Positions 52,626 through 62,699 of a DNA stretch of 64,000 nt are shown in pieces. The stretch is from assembly GCA_964035575.1 (NCBI GenBank), contig OZ037879.1, positions 248,001-312,000 of the forward strand, written 5' to 3'. Position numbers and translations under genes: made by a program. The DNA is from Rhynchopus sp. YZ270_cl-10. Lineage: Eukaryota > Euglenozoa > Diplonemea > Diplonemida > Diplonemidae. A model generated the notes under the pieces. That model did no database searches and was not told where the DNA came from. It worked only from the letters and a program-made list of their open reading frames with translations. How positions within the stretch are numbered: position 1 is the stretch's first letter; each line of letters starts with the position of its first letter.

Positions 52626-54719
52626 TTATGAGAGAAGAAGTGTGATGGACTTGGTGTAGACAGCTCTGTGGATGTGGCTGTACCCGTTGATGGCACGGTC
52701 CCACACACGGAGGTAGAAGGTGCGTGCACAGCGGCGCGAGCTCGCGTCGCCCGCAACCGTCGCGTGCCAGTTGCCTGCAGGGGTTGTGAGGGCGCCGGCA
52801 CTCCACTTCTTGGCCAGAGTGACGTGGCCAGGGTTGTAGGTGTCGGAGCTGATGGCCGCGTACTTGTTGTCGCCCCACACAGTGGACAGAGACCACGACA
52901 GCATGTTCTGGTCCACATCGTTGGCTTCGATGTCGAAGGAGAACTCGTCGGAAGTGCCCTCCACAATCCCGCAGCTCGGGATGGCTGTGTGCACCCCTCC
53001 GACAACCTGGTAGATGGTCGAGATCGCTGCCGTTGGACGCGTGTTGTCGATGAAGAGCCGCACGTAGTCGACAGTGCCGGAGACCTCTGCAGAGAGGCTG
53101 CGCGACGTGTACAGGCGCACAATCAGGTAGTTTGCTCCGCCTGCGAACTTTGTGGTGTCGAGTGTGGCGCCGAAGTACGGGTTGTACCAGAGGTCTTCGT
53201 TCCTGCGGAGCGAGAAGAACTCGCTGATGGCCGTGGTGGGTGTCAGCACGAACTTGTCGCCCACCCACTTGTAGTCGTTGAAGGTGCCGTCGACGGCGAC
53301 GTTTGCAAACGTGATGCGGTAGTAGTATGCACCCAGCGCGCGTGCCTTCTCGTGGTTCAGCATCACGTTCACCTTGCTCCCGAAGGGTGCGTCCTTCACC
53401 TGGAAGAAGTACCCTGCATCAGTCGTGGCGTACCCGTCCCAGGCGATGTTGGTCTTGGGGACGTGCCCGATGCCGAGGAGGAGTGGGCCTGCTGACGTGA
53501 AGGCGGTGTTGTAGGCCAGGCTCACGAGGTATGAGTCCGTGCACACGATCACGTCGTTAGGGTTCGCCACAATCACGCTGGAGGGGTTGATGGGCACCGT
53601 ACCAGACAGGGTCGTGTACGTTGCGTCTGAGATGCCGTTGACGGCCACACGCAGCACACGGTTGTAGATGCGCTGCGCAATGAAGAAGTCCTGCTTGCTG
53701 TCGTCGGCCCACGTCATGAAGAAGAGGTAGTAGTGCGTGAAGGGGAGGTACTCCGTCGTCCCTGCGTCCACCACGTAGTGCATGATGCCGTCCGTCGTGC
53801 CCTGCAGGGAGATGAACGCCTCGTTCCCGTTGTCGCGCGTCAGCAGCCCCACCGCGTAGCTGAGTCCCGTCCGCACCACAGTATGCGCCCCGGTTGTGGT
53901 GTCAATCGCGTAGAGGTTCCCGCTGTACGCCCACTGCACCACGTGCGCAACAGTCTCGTCGTCGTTCAGTGCAATCTGATGCAGCTCCCCCAACCCGGAC
54001 GCCAGCACTGTCACTGCAGACGGGTTCGAGCGGTCCTTGTTCGCCTGGCTCATCCGCACACGCAGGAAGTTCCCGCTGCGCTCCGTCACATATGCGTACA
54101 CGCCGTTCGTGCCCACCACAATGTCCTCCGTCTGTGTGTAGCCTGTCCCGTGCACGGTGTAGCGGTCGTACACCTTGTACACCGTCACGTACAGCCTGAG
54201 CTCCAGCCCTGTGTTGCTGTACACGTACACCTTCGCATAGTCGAAGTCTGCCGCGGCCTGGCGGTAGTTGTTCTTCACAGCGAAGGTCGACCCGGCTGTG
54301 AGCTCCGACGCGGTAAGCCCGGCAGAGCTGAACGTCACGGTGTCCAGGTACGCGGGGGTCACACCTGAGTACGACACCGAGGTCCCGAGGGCCTTGAGCT
54401 GACAGTTGCCTTGGGGGCGCATGAGGAGGGGAGTGCTGTCCCACCTGATGTGCCCACCACCGCCGGTGGCACCGGACATGAGGTTGAAGCTAGTCATCGG
54501 CGTGAGGGTGGTCGACGGGATCGTGTACGAGGCCTCCTGCCGCGGGACGACGTCGTAGCTGGAGAGCTTCCCGTCGTACTCCACGAAGTACATGCGGCTC
54601 TCCTCTGCCACGTAGTGCGACCCGATGGCACCACCCAGCCCGGACTGCAGCGTTGTGTACGCAGACACATCCCCTAGGGCCAGCAGGCAGAGCACCGCAC
54701 CGTGCACACACCGCATCAT
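52626..54719 (-). CDS. Secreted beta-rich protein of unknown family
   Basis: A 697-residue protein. The first ATG is at 54719 with a second at 54716; both lead a signal peptide (MRCVHGAVLCLLALGDVSA). An acceptor-like AACACAAGACAG lies 13 bases before. No TM helix follows, so it is probably secreted or luminal. Residues 20-440 are short beta strands with Tyr/Thr/Val alternation and loops such as TLARDNG-like and DDSKQ motifs, which could be a beta-propeller (NHL- or TolB-like). Residues 440-600 may be a lectin/concanavalin-like sandwich. The end shows an Ig- or cadherin-like pattern (SDEFSFDIEANDVDQNMLSW). Codon use is GC-richer than its flanks. Bacterial surface proteins have similar architecture, but I do not recognise a specific family. 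Confidence 0.75.
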   Translation of the reverse strand: MMRCVHGAVLCLLALGDVSAYTTLQSGLGGAIGSHYVAEESRMYFVEYDGKLSSYDVVPRQEASYTIPSTTLTPMTSFNLMSGATGGGGHIRWDSTPLLMRPQGNCQLKALGTSVSYSGVTPAYLDTVTFSSAGLTASELTAGSTFAVKNNYRQAAADFDYAKVYVYSNTGLELRLYVTVYKVYDRYTVHGTGYTQTEDIVVGTNGVYAYVTERSGNFLRVRMSQANKDRSNPSAVTVLASGLGELHQIALNDDETVAHVVQWAYSGNLYAIDTTTGAHTVVRTGLSYAVGLLTRDNGNEAFISLQGTTDGIMHYVVDAGTTEYLPFTHYYLFFMTWADDSKQDFFIAQRIYNRVLRVAVNGISDATYTTLSGTVPINPSSVIVANPNDVIVCTDSYLVSLAYNTAFTSAGPLLLGIGHVPKTNIAWDGYATTDAGYFFQVKDAPFGSKVNVMLNHEKARALGAYYYRITFANVAVDGTFNDYKWVGDKFVLTPTTAISEFFSLRRNEDLWYNPYFGATLDTTKFAGGANYLIVRLYTSRSLSAEVSGTVDYVRLFIDNTRPTAAISTIYQVVGGVHTAIPSCGIVEGTSDEFSFDIEANDVDQNMLSWSLSTVWGDNKYAAISSDTYNPGHVTLAKKWSAGALTTPAGNWHATVAGDASSRRCARTFYLRVWDRAINGYSHIHRAVYTKSITLLLS

Positions 54720-54868
54720 TTTTTGTGGCTGTCTTGTGTTGTCTTTGTGTTATCTCAATCTGTGTGACGTTGGTGGCTAGAGAGAGAGAGAGAGAGGAGG
54801 GAGGAGATGAAGAGAAAGAACTACGCCGTTATTTGTGTGTTTTTATGGGCAATTATTTCGGCAGTTAA

Positions 54869-56467
54869 CCCTATACCTCCCAAGCCGTTTTTTCAAGCCA
54901 CTTTTGAGTTTTGGTTTTTGGGGCTCTCCAACCGGTAAGGGGACCCCAGATGCAAATTTTTGATCGTACCTGGCCGCAATTGAAAGATTTTGAACACGGC
55001 TTTCAATTCCATTTTTTTAAGTTTTTTTTCGAAAAAAAATGTTATCCCCAAAATGAGGGAAGCATAAAATCCACTTTTTGGTTTTTGACTAATTCGGCCG
55101 GCCGAGGAAAACCCCGTAAATTATTTTCGTCCGAAAATGGCGTTATTTGAAAGATTGATGACAAAATCTTTTCAAAGAAAAAAAAAATCGAGCAAAAAGT
55201 CCAAGTAGAACCCAACTAATATGAGTGCAGCTCTGTTAGCAGCCATGTCTAAAACTGATTTCCTTAACGATTTACACTGAAACATGGCTAAAAACGTAAA
55301 AAATGGGCGATTTTTCACAATTTGGGCATCTCCTGAGATCGAAAGCCCCCAGAATGGGTCGGAACAACCCTGTGACCCGAAAATCCATGAAAAAAGCACC
55401 CCGAAATACGAAAAAACAGTGAAAATTCGGCTTACTGTGTGCTCTGCATAGGTCGTGTGTGTGGGGTGTTTTTGTGGTTTTGGTGGCAACTCGCCCCAGC
55501 ATCCAAATGGCAAACAGATGCACAAAGGTTTTCGATTTTTGCTTATTTTAAAAGATTTGAGTCAAATAGTTTCCCCATAAACCAAAGGATTTTTACGAAA
55601 ACAAGCAGAACCATTATCAGATCATGATGACCCTCAGTCATAACCACGTCCTTCGGGTCGAAGGGGTGCCTCTTGGGTGGGTAGCAGTCACAGATCCAAA
55701 GTGCAATCAGCTGCGTGAAAGTTTTCGATTCTTGTTTCTTTTGAAAGATTCGTGTCAAAATCTTTGAAATATATAAAAATATTTTAACGAAAACGAGTAG
55801 AACCTCATACAGAGCATGGGATGTCATTGAGGAACCAGAATAGGGGGTGCCCGTCCAAAGGGCCGTGAAAAGTGGTACTACTCTCCCCAGCATCGAAAGT
55901 AATATCAGATGCACAAAAGTTTTCGATTTTTGCTTCTTTTGAAAGATCGGTGCAAATTCTTTCAACATAAAAAAAGTGTTTTTACGAAAATGAGTAGAAC
56001 CTATGTCAGAGCACGTTGTCTTACAGATTTTAGAATATGGGGGGGTCACAGGGTGCTCACACCCCCACCCCGCCTCCCCCCAGCATCGAAAGTAATATCC
56101 GATGCATAAAAGTTTTCGATTCTTGCTTCTTTTGAAAGATCGGCGAAAAATCTTTCGAAATATATAAAAAATTGTGTTCACGAAAATGGGTAGAACCCGA
56201 CTAAGGGCTTGGCGGCATTGGGTATCGCGAAAGGTACAAATTGGGGGTGTGGGTGAAAAAACGTCACTTTTGGTGAAAGTAGCACCCCAGCCCCCAGCAC
56301 CGAAAGTAATATCCGATGCATAAAAGTTTTCGACTCTTGCTTCTTTTGAAAGATCGGTGCAAATTCTTTCCACATAAAAAAAATGTTTTTACAAAAATGA
56401 GTTGAACCTGTCTAACAGCATGGCGTCATTTCGAAAGCCATTAAAGTGGCTCTTGGGGTGTATAGGG
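54869..56467. mobile_element. 1.6-kb TTAA-flanked element with CCCTATAC ends and internal tandem repeat
   Basis: Left: TTAA then CCCTATACCTCCCAAG (from 54869). Right: CTTGGGGTGTATAGGG then TTAA (ends 56467). The outer 8 bases are a perfect inverted pair; the next 20 or so are partly inverted (AGCCACTTT and AAAGTGGCT). Ends starting CCC with a TTAA target are typical of piggyBac elements. There is no transposase. The inside from about 55500 consists of roughly five copies of a 190-210 bp unit. Confidence 0.8.
55515..56395. repeat. Approximately 200-bp tandem repeat, about five copies
   Basis: The block GCACAAAAGTTTTCGATTTT, then TGCTTCTTTTGAAAGATCGG recurs at about 55519, 55709, 55910, 56104 and 56317 (spacing 190-213). 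Each unit also carries ACGAAAA-GAGTAGAACC and CCAGCATCGAAAGTAATAT. Units differ by about 10-20%. They lie entirely inside the TTAA element. Confidence 0.8.
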
Positions 56468-56523
56468 TTAACCCTTTACGGACGGCAGTGGACAAAAAAA
56501 AAAAAAATGCCCGTCCGTAAAGG
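56468..56523. repeat. Hairpin next to the TTAA site: 13-bp perfect inverted repeat
   Basis: CCTTTACGGACGG (56473-56485) and CCGTCCGTAAAGG (56511-56523) flank an A-rich spacer. The left arm starts right after the TTAA shared with the 1.6-kb element, so a second piggyBac-like end may abut the first. Confidence 0.65.
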
Positions 56524-56771
56524 ATTTTGTAAAAATAGTAAGGATAAAAACGCAAAACAAAAAACAAAGATCTTTCCATTTCCTCATTTGAAATCTGCAA
56601 ATATTTTGTTGTGTTTTTTCTTCTTTTTTTTCGCTCTCAAAAAAAGGCTTTTTTTTTTTTTGCATCCACAATCACCAGGGTTTCCGCGTTCTTCCGGTGT
56701 TTTCGAAGGGGGCAGACGAGTTTTTTTTCCCCCCCAAAAAATTTTTTTTTACTATAGTGCTTAACACAATA

Positions 56772-56860
56772 CAGGTCGAGCCCGGCGCGCTTCGCGCGCC
56801 GGGTCGGGGGCCTCCGGCGGAGTTGTCTCGCCTCACGGTCTTTCGTGAGACACAACAGGT
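56772..56860. other. Very strong GC hairpins
   Basis: CCCGGCGCGC-TTC-GCGCGCCGGG (10-bp stem, 3-base loop) is followed by a GTCTCGCCTCACG / CGTGAGAC pair. Both lie between the TTAA element and the hAT fragment. They may be the decayed end of the hAT element or a transcription stop. Confidence 0.55.
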
Positions 56861-56867
56861 GAGAAAC

Positions 56868-57353
56868 TCACGTTACGAGATACTCGAAAACAAAGCGTGG
56901 CGGGTGGTGGAATAAGCGCTCAGCTGTGCTTGTACCCACAGGAAGAGTGAACAAGAGACGGAATAACGTCCTCATCTGAGGGTACTCGGTGTCACCTTCC
57001 TCATTGAGCTCAACATACATCAGAACGTCATGAAGAGTTGTCATTGAGGTGCACACCCTCAACACCGACTTGAGCTCTTGCCACTCTGCCAACAGGTCAC
57101 TGAATTCAACCCCCTGCACAATACTGGCTGTCTGGAACTGCTTCCGTTCAGCGGTGTCGCTGTACACCGGCTTCAGCGCATCCCCACCCACGACATCGTG
57201 ATGCATGTAGGACAGTTTGTGGGGGGTGAAGAACTGGTCGTACAATCTGCCTAGCTGTTCAATGCTGTACTCCGTGCACAAACCCGCAAAGGGTTTGAGG
57301 GGAATGATAGAGGGGGATACCATAAGTGCGGCCGCAGATCTGCGCGACGCCAA
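56868..57353 (-). pseudogene. C-terminal hAT-family transposase fragment
   Basis: 161 residues. EYPQMRTLFRLLFTLPVGTS, then TAERLFHH matches the hAT dimerisation region (FPxLxxLxxxxLxxPxSxxxxERxFS), with LP and ER conserved and the final FS replaced. The BED finger and DDE core are absent from the sequence immediately upstream, where no related frame continues. It is a fragment of a DNA transposon; it might still be expressed as a small protein, but no acceptor was judged convincing. Confidence 0.7.
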
Positions 57354-57471
57354 AGAGGGGAGGCCTTTATTTTTCTATACGGGGTGGGGTGCGTCCCCTG
57401 CGGGGCCGCACCCCACTCGTCCACTTTACAATGTACCCCGGGCCCTCTCCCCACCCATTTTTCCCACTCCC

Positions 57472-57545
57472 CGGATGAACTTCGTCCGGACGAACTTCGT
57501 CCGGCAGTTTTTTTTTTTTTTTTCCTACCGGACGAACTTCGTCCG
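57472..57545. repeat. Tandem palindromes CGGACGAACTTCGTCCG
   Basis: Palindromes at 57472-57488 (one variant base), 57487-57503 and 57529-57545, the third separated by a T run. Each is CGGACGAA-C-TTCGTCCG, self-complementary except the central base. The layout recalls the CCAGATCTGG arrays of the 2.7-kb element. Confidence 0.8.
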
Positions 57546-57809
57546 ATTTTTGGGTCGCGGAAACACTGACAATCACCCCCACCAAAAGGTAGGATTTCTT
57601 CTTCTTGGTTCTGTTCATGTATTTGTTATTTCTCTTTTCTTTCCTTTTCTTTAATTTTAAAAAAAACGAAAATTTGGACTGTCAAACGACAACGCCCTTT
57701 TCTTTTTTGAAAAAATTGGTTGTATTAGTGTAGCCACCCTAGAGTGTGCTCCACTATACTAAACATATTTTTTTCTTCCTTTAGGTAAACTAACCCACCA
57801 ACCACCCCT

Positions 57810-58985
57810 TCAATCCTCCGATATCAATTCTATCATTTTCGTGAACCCTCTCATGTTCATGATCATGACTACCAAAAAGATGAATGCGTATTGCTTGAAA
57901 TTCGCGCGGATCTTTGCCTTCCAGCCGTCTGCGTTTGCTGAGGTGGGGCCACGTTTGAGGATTTTGTTGTCTCCAAACACTCCGTAGCCTTCTAGGAGCG
58001 GGTCAGGCTGTGTGGGCACACCACCACCACCACCACCTCCCCCTCCCCCTAAAGGCACCTTGGCCACCTCCGCCGCAGATGAGAGCAGATCCCTCCGCAC
58101 TGCCTGCAAATGGCTTGCATCGCCCTCCGCAAGCTGCGCCATCAGACTCGCCATTCTCGGTTTAATTTTAGCGGCACCTTGCTCCGCCTCGATCCCCTTT
58201 ATCACTTGGTCTAACCGTTCGCAATCCGCAACGACACTGGGTTTGAGAACACTCTTTGCTGCCACCTGCTTCGCCTTTGGCCGTCCACTGCCTTCAATGT
58301 CGTGGTCCATGGTGAATCTTGTTTGCTTCTGGGGGACTTCCTCTACTTCTTCTTCTTCCTCTTCCTCAAAATTTTCTGCTTCTGCAGCAGTTCTGGCAGC
58401 CAGCTCCTTGATCTGCGAGACCTGTTGTTCTACTAATTTCAGTTGATTGCCCATCTCAGCGATTTCCCCAGAGCCATGCCGAAGCGCTCCCAACGATGCG
58501 GCAACAGCCTCCAGCCCTGCGCTCTCCATCGCCCCCGCCAGACCGTCGAGGCCTGTCACACCGGCTGTGTCTTGCTCCTCGCTTTTGTCGCTGATTAGAT
58601 CTTCGGGGCATTCCTCGCCAGAAAATACGGACCGCAGCTCTGCCGCCAGAGACTGAAGGATATCAGTGGAAAGCACCTTAAATTTTTTCCCATCCCAGGT
58701 AAAATGCGATGCCACAGTGTGTGTCATCGCGCCGTAGCGTGGCCCCGAAACCACCTCGTGCATTTGCTCGGTGACGGTGCGGGACATAGCCTTGAGTTTG
58801 AGCTGTGCTGGCGTGACGGTCTCGAGAAGTTCGATAAAGCCTGCGAGTTGTTCCATTTCTTCGCGTTCTTCGGGGCTGTTGCTGGAGTTGGTGCCATCGG
58901 AGTCGTGCTCAGGAGAGGCTTCGTGGACAGACATCTGCTGACGCATACGTGACACAACGCTTTCATTTACATAGTTAGAATTCAT
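57810..58985 (-). CDS. Tail-anchored coiled-coil membrane protein of unknown function
   Basis: A 391-residue protein starting at the ATG at 58985 (MNSNYVNESVVSRMRQQMS); five more codons upstream have no ATG. Ser/Glu/Asp-rich N-terminus, then helical segments. About residues 180-225 (MGNQLKLVEQQVSQIKELAA) form a coiled coil with an acidic EEEEEEVEEV tract. A glycine run (about 12 Gly) lies near residue 330. Its only hydrophobic helix is near the end (YAFIFLVVMIMNM, about 366-378) followed by 12 residues, making it a tail-anchored protein exposed to the cytosol. SNARE-like topology is tempting, but the conserved SNARE central layer is not clear. An acceptor-like CTTTTTCAACAG lies upstream. Confidence 0.75.
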   Translation of the reverse strand: MNSNYVNESVVSRMRQQMSVHEASPEHDSDGTNSSNSPEEREEMEQLAGFIELLETVTPAQLKLKAMSRTVTEQMHEVVSGPRYGAMTHTVASHFTWDGKKFKVLSTDILQSLAAELRSVFSGEECPEDLISDKSEEQDTAGVTGLDGLAGAMESAGLEAVAASLGALRHGSGEIAEMGNQLKLVEQQVSQIKELAARTAAEAENFEEEEEEEVEEVPQKQTRFTMDHDIEGSGRPKAKQVAAKSVLKPSVVADCERLDQVIKGIEAEQGAAKIKPRMASLMAQLAEGDASHLQAVRRDLLSSAAEVAKVPLGGGGGGGGGGVPTQPDPLLEGYGVFGDNKILKRGPTSANADGWKAKIRANFKQYAFIFLVVMIMNMRGFTKMIELISED

Positions 58986-59094
58986 TTTTTGAATAGACAA
59001 TAGATATTTTGTGTAACTGTAGATTTGCTGTTGAAAAAGTGTCGCAGAGAGAGAGGATTGCCTTGTATTTTTTTACAGATATTTTTTCAAAACT

Positions 59095-60793
59095 GGGGGC
59101 TCCCTAAAAAGGAGTATTTTGGATAAAAAGGTTCAAAAAGCGCGTGGTTTCTGGGTCAAAAAAGAGGGAAAAAATAGTGAGGGGAGTTGGGTCCAGTCAT
59201 AGGGGGTATAGCATATTTTTTGGAAAATTCTTCAAAAAAACGACGATTTTTGCTGGGCACAATGCAAATTTCAGAAAAATCCCAATTTTCGACTGGTTGA
59301 GCAAATTATGGCCCACCCACCCCGATTGTGTGTCAAAAACAGACTTCAGAATGTTTCTTGAAATTACTACCCTTATCAGAGGGCGCAGTACAGAACGCGA
59401 TTTAATTGGGGTCAAACGCCGAAGGAAAAGGAAGCATGCAGTATGGCGCGAGAATAAAAGTAGCGCACCGTACGCCTTCGGCGCAAGCTTGCAACCCACC
59501 CTTCGCGTGACATAGTTTGGCACTAAAAACGTGCAATTTGAGCGCAATTTTTAGAAATGTTGCGTACCGTTGCTTCGCCATGGGTGCCATGACCGCCGTT
59601 TCTTTTGTAAATGTATTGAGATTACTGATACTGTGTGTGCCCATTGCAAATATCAATGTAGTGTCGAACTCCGCAGTAGGATAATCGAGGAATTCTCACA
59701 TTCTGCCGGAGGCCCGAACGAGCTGGGTTGGGCTCGACCGAGTAATGACCGAGTTTCAGCGAAAACCCCCAAAACCTATATTCCCCTGGGGTTTAGTTCT
59801 GCGATAGATGAGATGTGTAAAAAAACACCACTATTCTGCCTCAGTACAGGTCCCAATCTGCTTGTTCGTTTTCTTTTCCGACGGTCACTCAATATTTCGA
59901 CTCGCTGCGCTCGCGGACAAACCATCAACCCCCCACGATTTCCTAAAAACCCGAAAGTTAGCGTCAGGCCTTCGCGGGAAAATCTCAAAAACAGGAGAGG
60001 AAAATAAAACGAAAAAAAATGTCGCATTTTCAGCGAAAATAAGGATCCACCCTGCACCGGGACGAGGAGAAAGGTATCGCTGCCGCCTCGTCGCAAAATC
60101 GTTAGTGCGTTCGCACTGCTCACACTTGTACTGAACCCGTAAATGCCAGACGTCGTCCGTGTTCCACGTCACGTCGATAAAATCCTTCACCGATGTGTAC
60201 GCACTGCTCTGCTGCATGAGGTCTAATGCCGTATGATGGCAAGGAACAACGCTGCAAGCACAATAACATCCACACTTAACATTCCAGTTCGGTATGACCA
60301 AGAGCTCCGAACTGCGCCGCAGGCCCCCAATTGCATAGGGGGGTCTGGGGGGTTCGGGGGGCGAAGCCCCCCGGCGCTTTTTTTTTGGACTTTCGGGCCA
60401 GAAAAACCGAAAATTTGGGTTGAAATGGGCATTTTCCTGAGTAAAAACCACGAAATTTCGGGTGCGCGAAACCACGTTTTAGACCCCCACAGATGCTCAA
60501 AAGTGTCAAATTCTGGTTTTAATGGCCTCAAATCGTCGAAATTAGCCCTATATAGGCGGAAAAAAAAATTTGCGAGAGTCCCTTTCTATAAATGGGTCAT
60601 ACTATAGAAAGTGGGGTGGGAGGGTCCGTAGTCCGAGGGTCCGTAAACATTCGAAAACATACGAAAACATGCGTTTTTCCCAGTTTTGGCTGGCAAAAAA
60701 CATTTTTTTCCCCTTTGTATCTCAGTTTTGGCAAAGGTAAAAAACACTTTTTGAACTTTTTTGCGATTTTTTAACATGTTTTAGGGAGCCCCC
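59095..60793. mobile_element. 1.7-kb element with 15-bp inverted ends and 3-bp ACT duplication
   Basis: Left end GGGGGCTCCCTAAAA and right end TTTTAGGGAGCCCCC are perfect inverses; ACT flanks both (59092-59094 and 60794-60796). The inside has no intact long frame. It contains a 150-bp segment shared with 35.0-35.2 kb and Cys-rich frame fragments on both strands near 59570-59700 and 60060-60290 (YKCEQCERTND and VCAHCKYQCS), perhaps a decayed zinc-binding protein. The superfamily is not recognised. Confidence 0.7.
60438..60588 (+). repeat. 150-bp interspersed repeat, copy 2
   Basis: Same orientation and order of blocks as 35038-35186 (ACCACGAAATTTCGGGT, TTTTAGACCCCCACAGATGC, AAATCGTCGAAATTAGCCCT). 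No coding meaning is seen. Confidence 0.8.
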
Positions 60794-61000
60794 ACTGAGT
60801 GTTTTTTTGGGAGGCAAAATAAGGTGTGTTGCGAGTGAAAGGAAAAATAATAGAGGCGAAACTTTTTTTTTTGTTGTTGGGGGAAATTATCTACTGGATT
60901 GGGGGAGAGGGTGAGATGGTGAGGGGAAATGGGGTATCGTGATCTCCCCTCTGCTTCTCATGACTCATGAGAAAAAAAGAGGAGGAAAAGAAAGAAAAAT

Positions 61001-61030
61001 ACTTGAAAGATGAATGTGTCTCTCGTGGGT
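61001..61030 (-). repeat. Motif-A-like fragment
   Basis: ACTTGAAAGATGAATGTGTC, then TCTCGTGGG. It keeps the AAGATGA and CTCTCGTG parts but not the stem. Confidence 0.3.
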
Positions 61031-61451
61031 AGGGGGTTGTGTTTGTATGTTGATAAATGTGGGTTTTCTCTAGCGAAATGCAAAGGGAACCCCCCGCTTA
61101 ATATCGAACGTACGCACCCACCCAAAGGGGAACGCTTAAAAGGCAAAACGCAAAAAAAGTACACAAGATTTTTTTTGTAAAATATAATACGAAATGTTAA
61201 CAACTATACTGCTCTATCTAACAAAGGGTCTGGGTATGGGTAGGGGCAACGGGTATACATGGCCATTCTATTGCCACGAGTTTTTATTTTCTTTTTTTTC
61301 ACCCTTTTTTTAACGATTACCTAGCGAGTAGGCGGGTTGAACCTAAACGTCACCTGCACAGTGTGCCCGTAACGCCTTCCCTGTTGCTGCCCCGTACTGC
61401 GGTTACTTGTTGGTCTACGCAGCGGGGTTACACATGGGGGACACGCCCCTT

Positions 61452-61823
61452 TTAAAAGGGCCTATTATGCGCGATCAAGCCCCCCACGCTCTCACGATTG
61501 GTCACCCCAGGACTGAAGCATCGTTTCCTCTTCTGCGAATCTTCTCTGCGTCTGTTGGGCATCCCTGCAGCGGTGTCGAAGCGATTCTGCACTGTGGGGG
61601 AGCGGTGGCGCACTGGGGAGAAGGTTTGCATATTTGTCGTCACATAGTGGTCCGCAGAACACCGCGCAGTGTGCACACGTGTGTCAATCGGTGCCATTGG
61701 TCCTGAGGATTTGCTCCTCCGCATCGCCACCCCCACGTTGTCATTCGACGTTGCGAACGGCGGCCTGCTGTCCGACCTACTCGGTCCAAGCGACTCATTG
61801 CAACGCCGCCCATTGCTCTTCAT
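61452..61823 (-). CDS. Possible small Ser/Arg-rich protein
   Basis: A 123-residue frame from the ATG at 61823 (MKSNGRRCNESLGPSRSDSR). A strong pyrimidine tract and AG (CACCCCCTCTCTAACCACAG) ends 47 bases upstream, like the other genes. Composition is Arg/Ser/Asn-rich with RRSKSSG and RRREDSQKRKR motifs, no hydrophobic core, so probably disordered and nuclear if real. The surrounding region is repeat-rich and no homologue is recognised. It might instead be a chance frame. Confidence 0.35.
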   Translation of the reverse strand: MKSNGRRCNESLGPSRSDSRPPFATSNDNVGVAMRRSKSSGPMAPIDTRVHTARCSADHYVTTNMQTFSPVRHRSPTVQNRFDTAAGMPNRRREDSQKRKRCFSPGVTNRESVGGLIAHNRPF

Positions 61824-62031
61824 GGGAAACTCAGGGTCCTTGCGGAGCAGGTCGGAAGAGCGCGGCGGGCTGTGGTTAGAGAGGGGGTGAGAGAAGTGTT
61901 AGAAGGTGTGAAGCTTTGTGAGGCAATAGGTGGACAACAACGTACAGAGGGTACAATAAAAAGGGACAAAAACTGCAGAGAGGGAAGGTCTGAACCAAGA
62001 TCCCAATTTTGTGATAAATTATTTTTGGGGA

Positions 62032-62196
62032 ATAGTCAGTTATACCCTACCCTTTTTTTGAAATGGTCAGAGATACCCGAAAATAAGTTCAGATATACCC
62101 GAAAACCAGAAATAGGGCATAACTGACTATATCTGAACTTATTTTCGGGTATTTGAACTTATTTTCGGGTATATCTGAACTTTTTTCGGGTATCTC
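62032..62196. mobile_element. MITE-like nested inverted repeats
   Basis: ATAGTCAGTTATACCCT (62032-62048) and AGGGCATAACTGACTAT (62114-62130) are inverses with one mismatch. Inside and beyond, AGAGATACCCGAAAATAAG... (62069-62101) is inverted at 62166-62196. GAACTTATTTTCGGGTAT is repeated directly in the right half (about 62136-62170). No target duplication is certain. Confidence 0.65.
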
Positions 62197-62699
62197 TGAA
62201 CTTATTTGGGGTACCCACTTATTTGGGGTACCCCCTTTGATTTTTTGCCCAGTGGGTGAGTGACCCACCATGAGGGAATGCGACAGCAGAGACAGTATTG
62301 AAGCAGCATGGTATGATTTTCACCCCTCTACCCCACACACAGTTACTTTAGTGGGGGTAAATACCCGCAAACCCGCAAACCCTTATACATGGTCCCTCGC
62401 TTCGCTTGGGAACCATTAGTGCAGCAGGAAACTCTCTGTAGCGTGAAAAAAGGCTACCTTATTTCGCGGAAATACATAGTTATTACCACTTTTTTCATTA
62501 ACCTCACCCTTCCCGACTACTGCGTTTGTACACCATAACTTAATCACACCCCACATTTACACTCATCACAGGATCGTGAAATCTGAACTGCATCCGTGCT
62601 TGCGATGAGCGCCGCTCTCCGACATTCAACAACTCAAAATCCAAGGCTTCACCCAAATCAATCTATTCTAGATTTGTTTGTGGACGAAGACCTGGGGGT

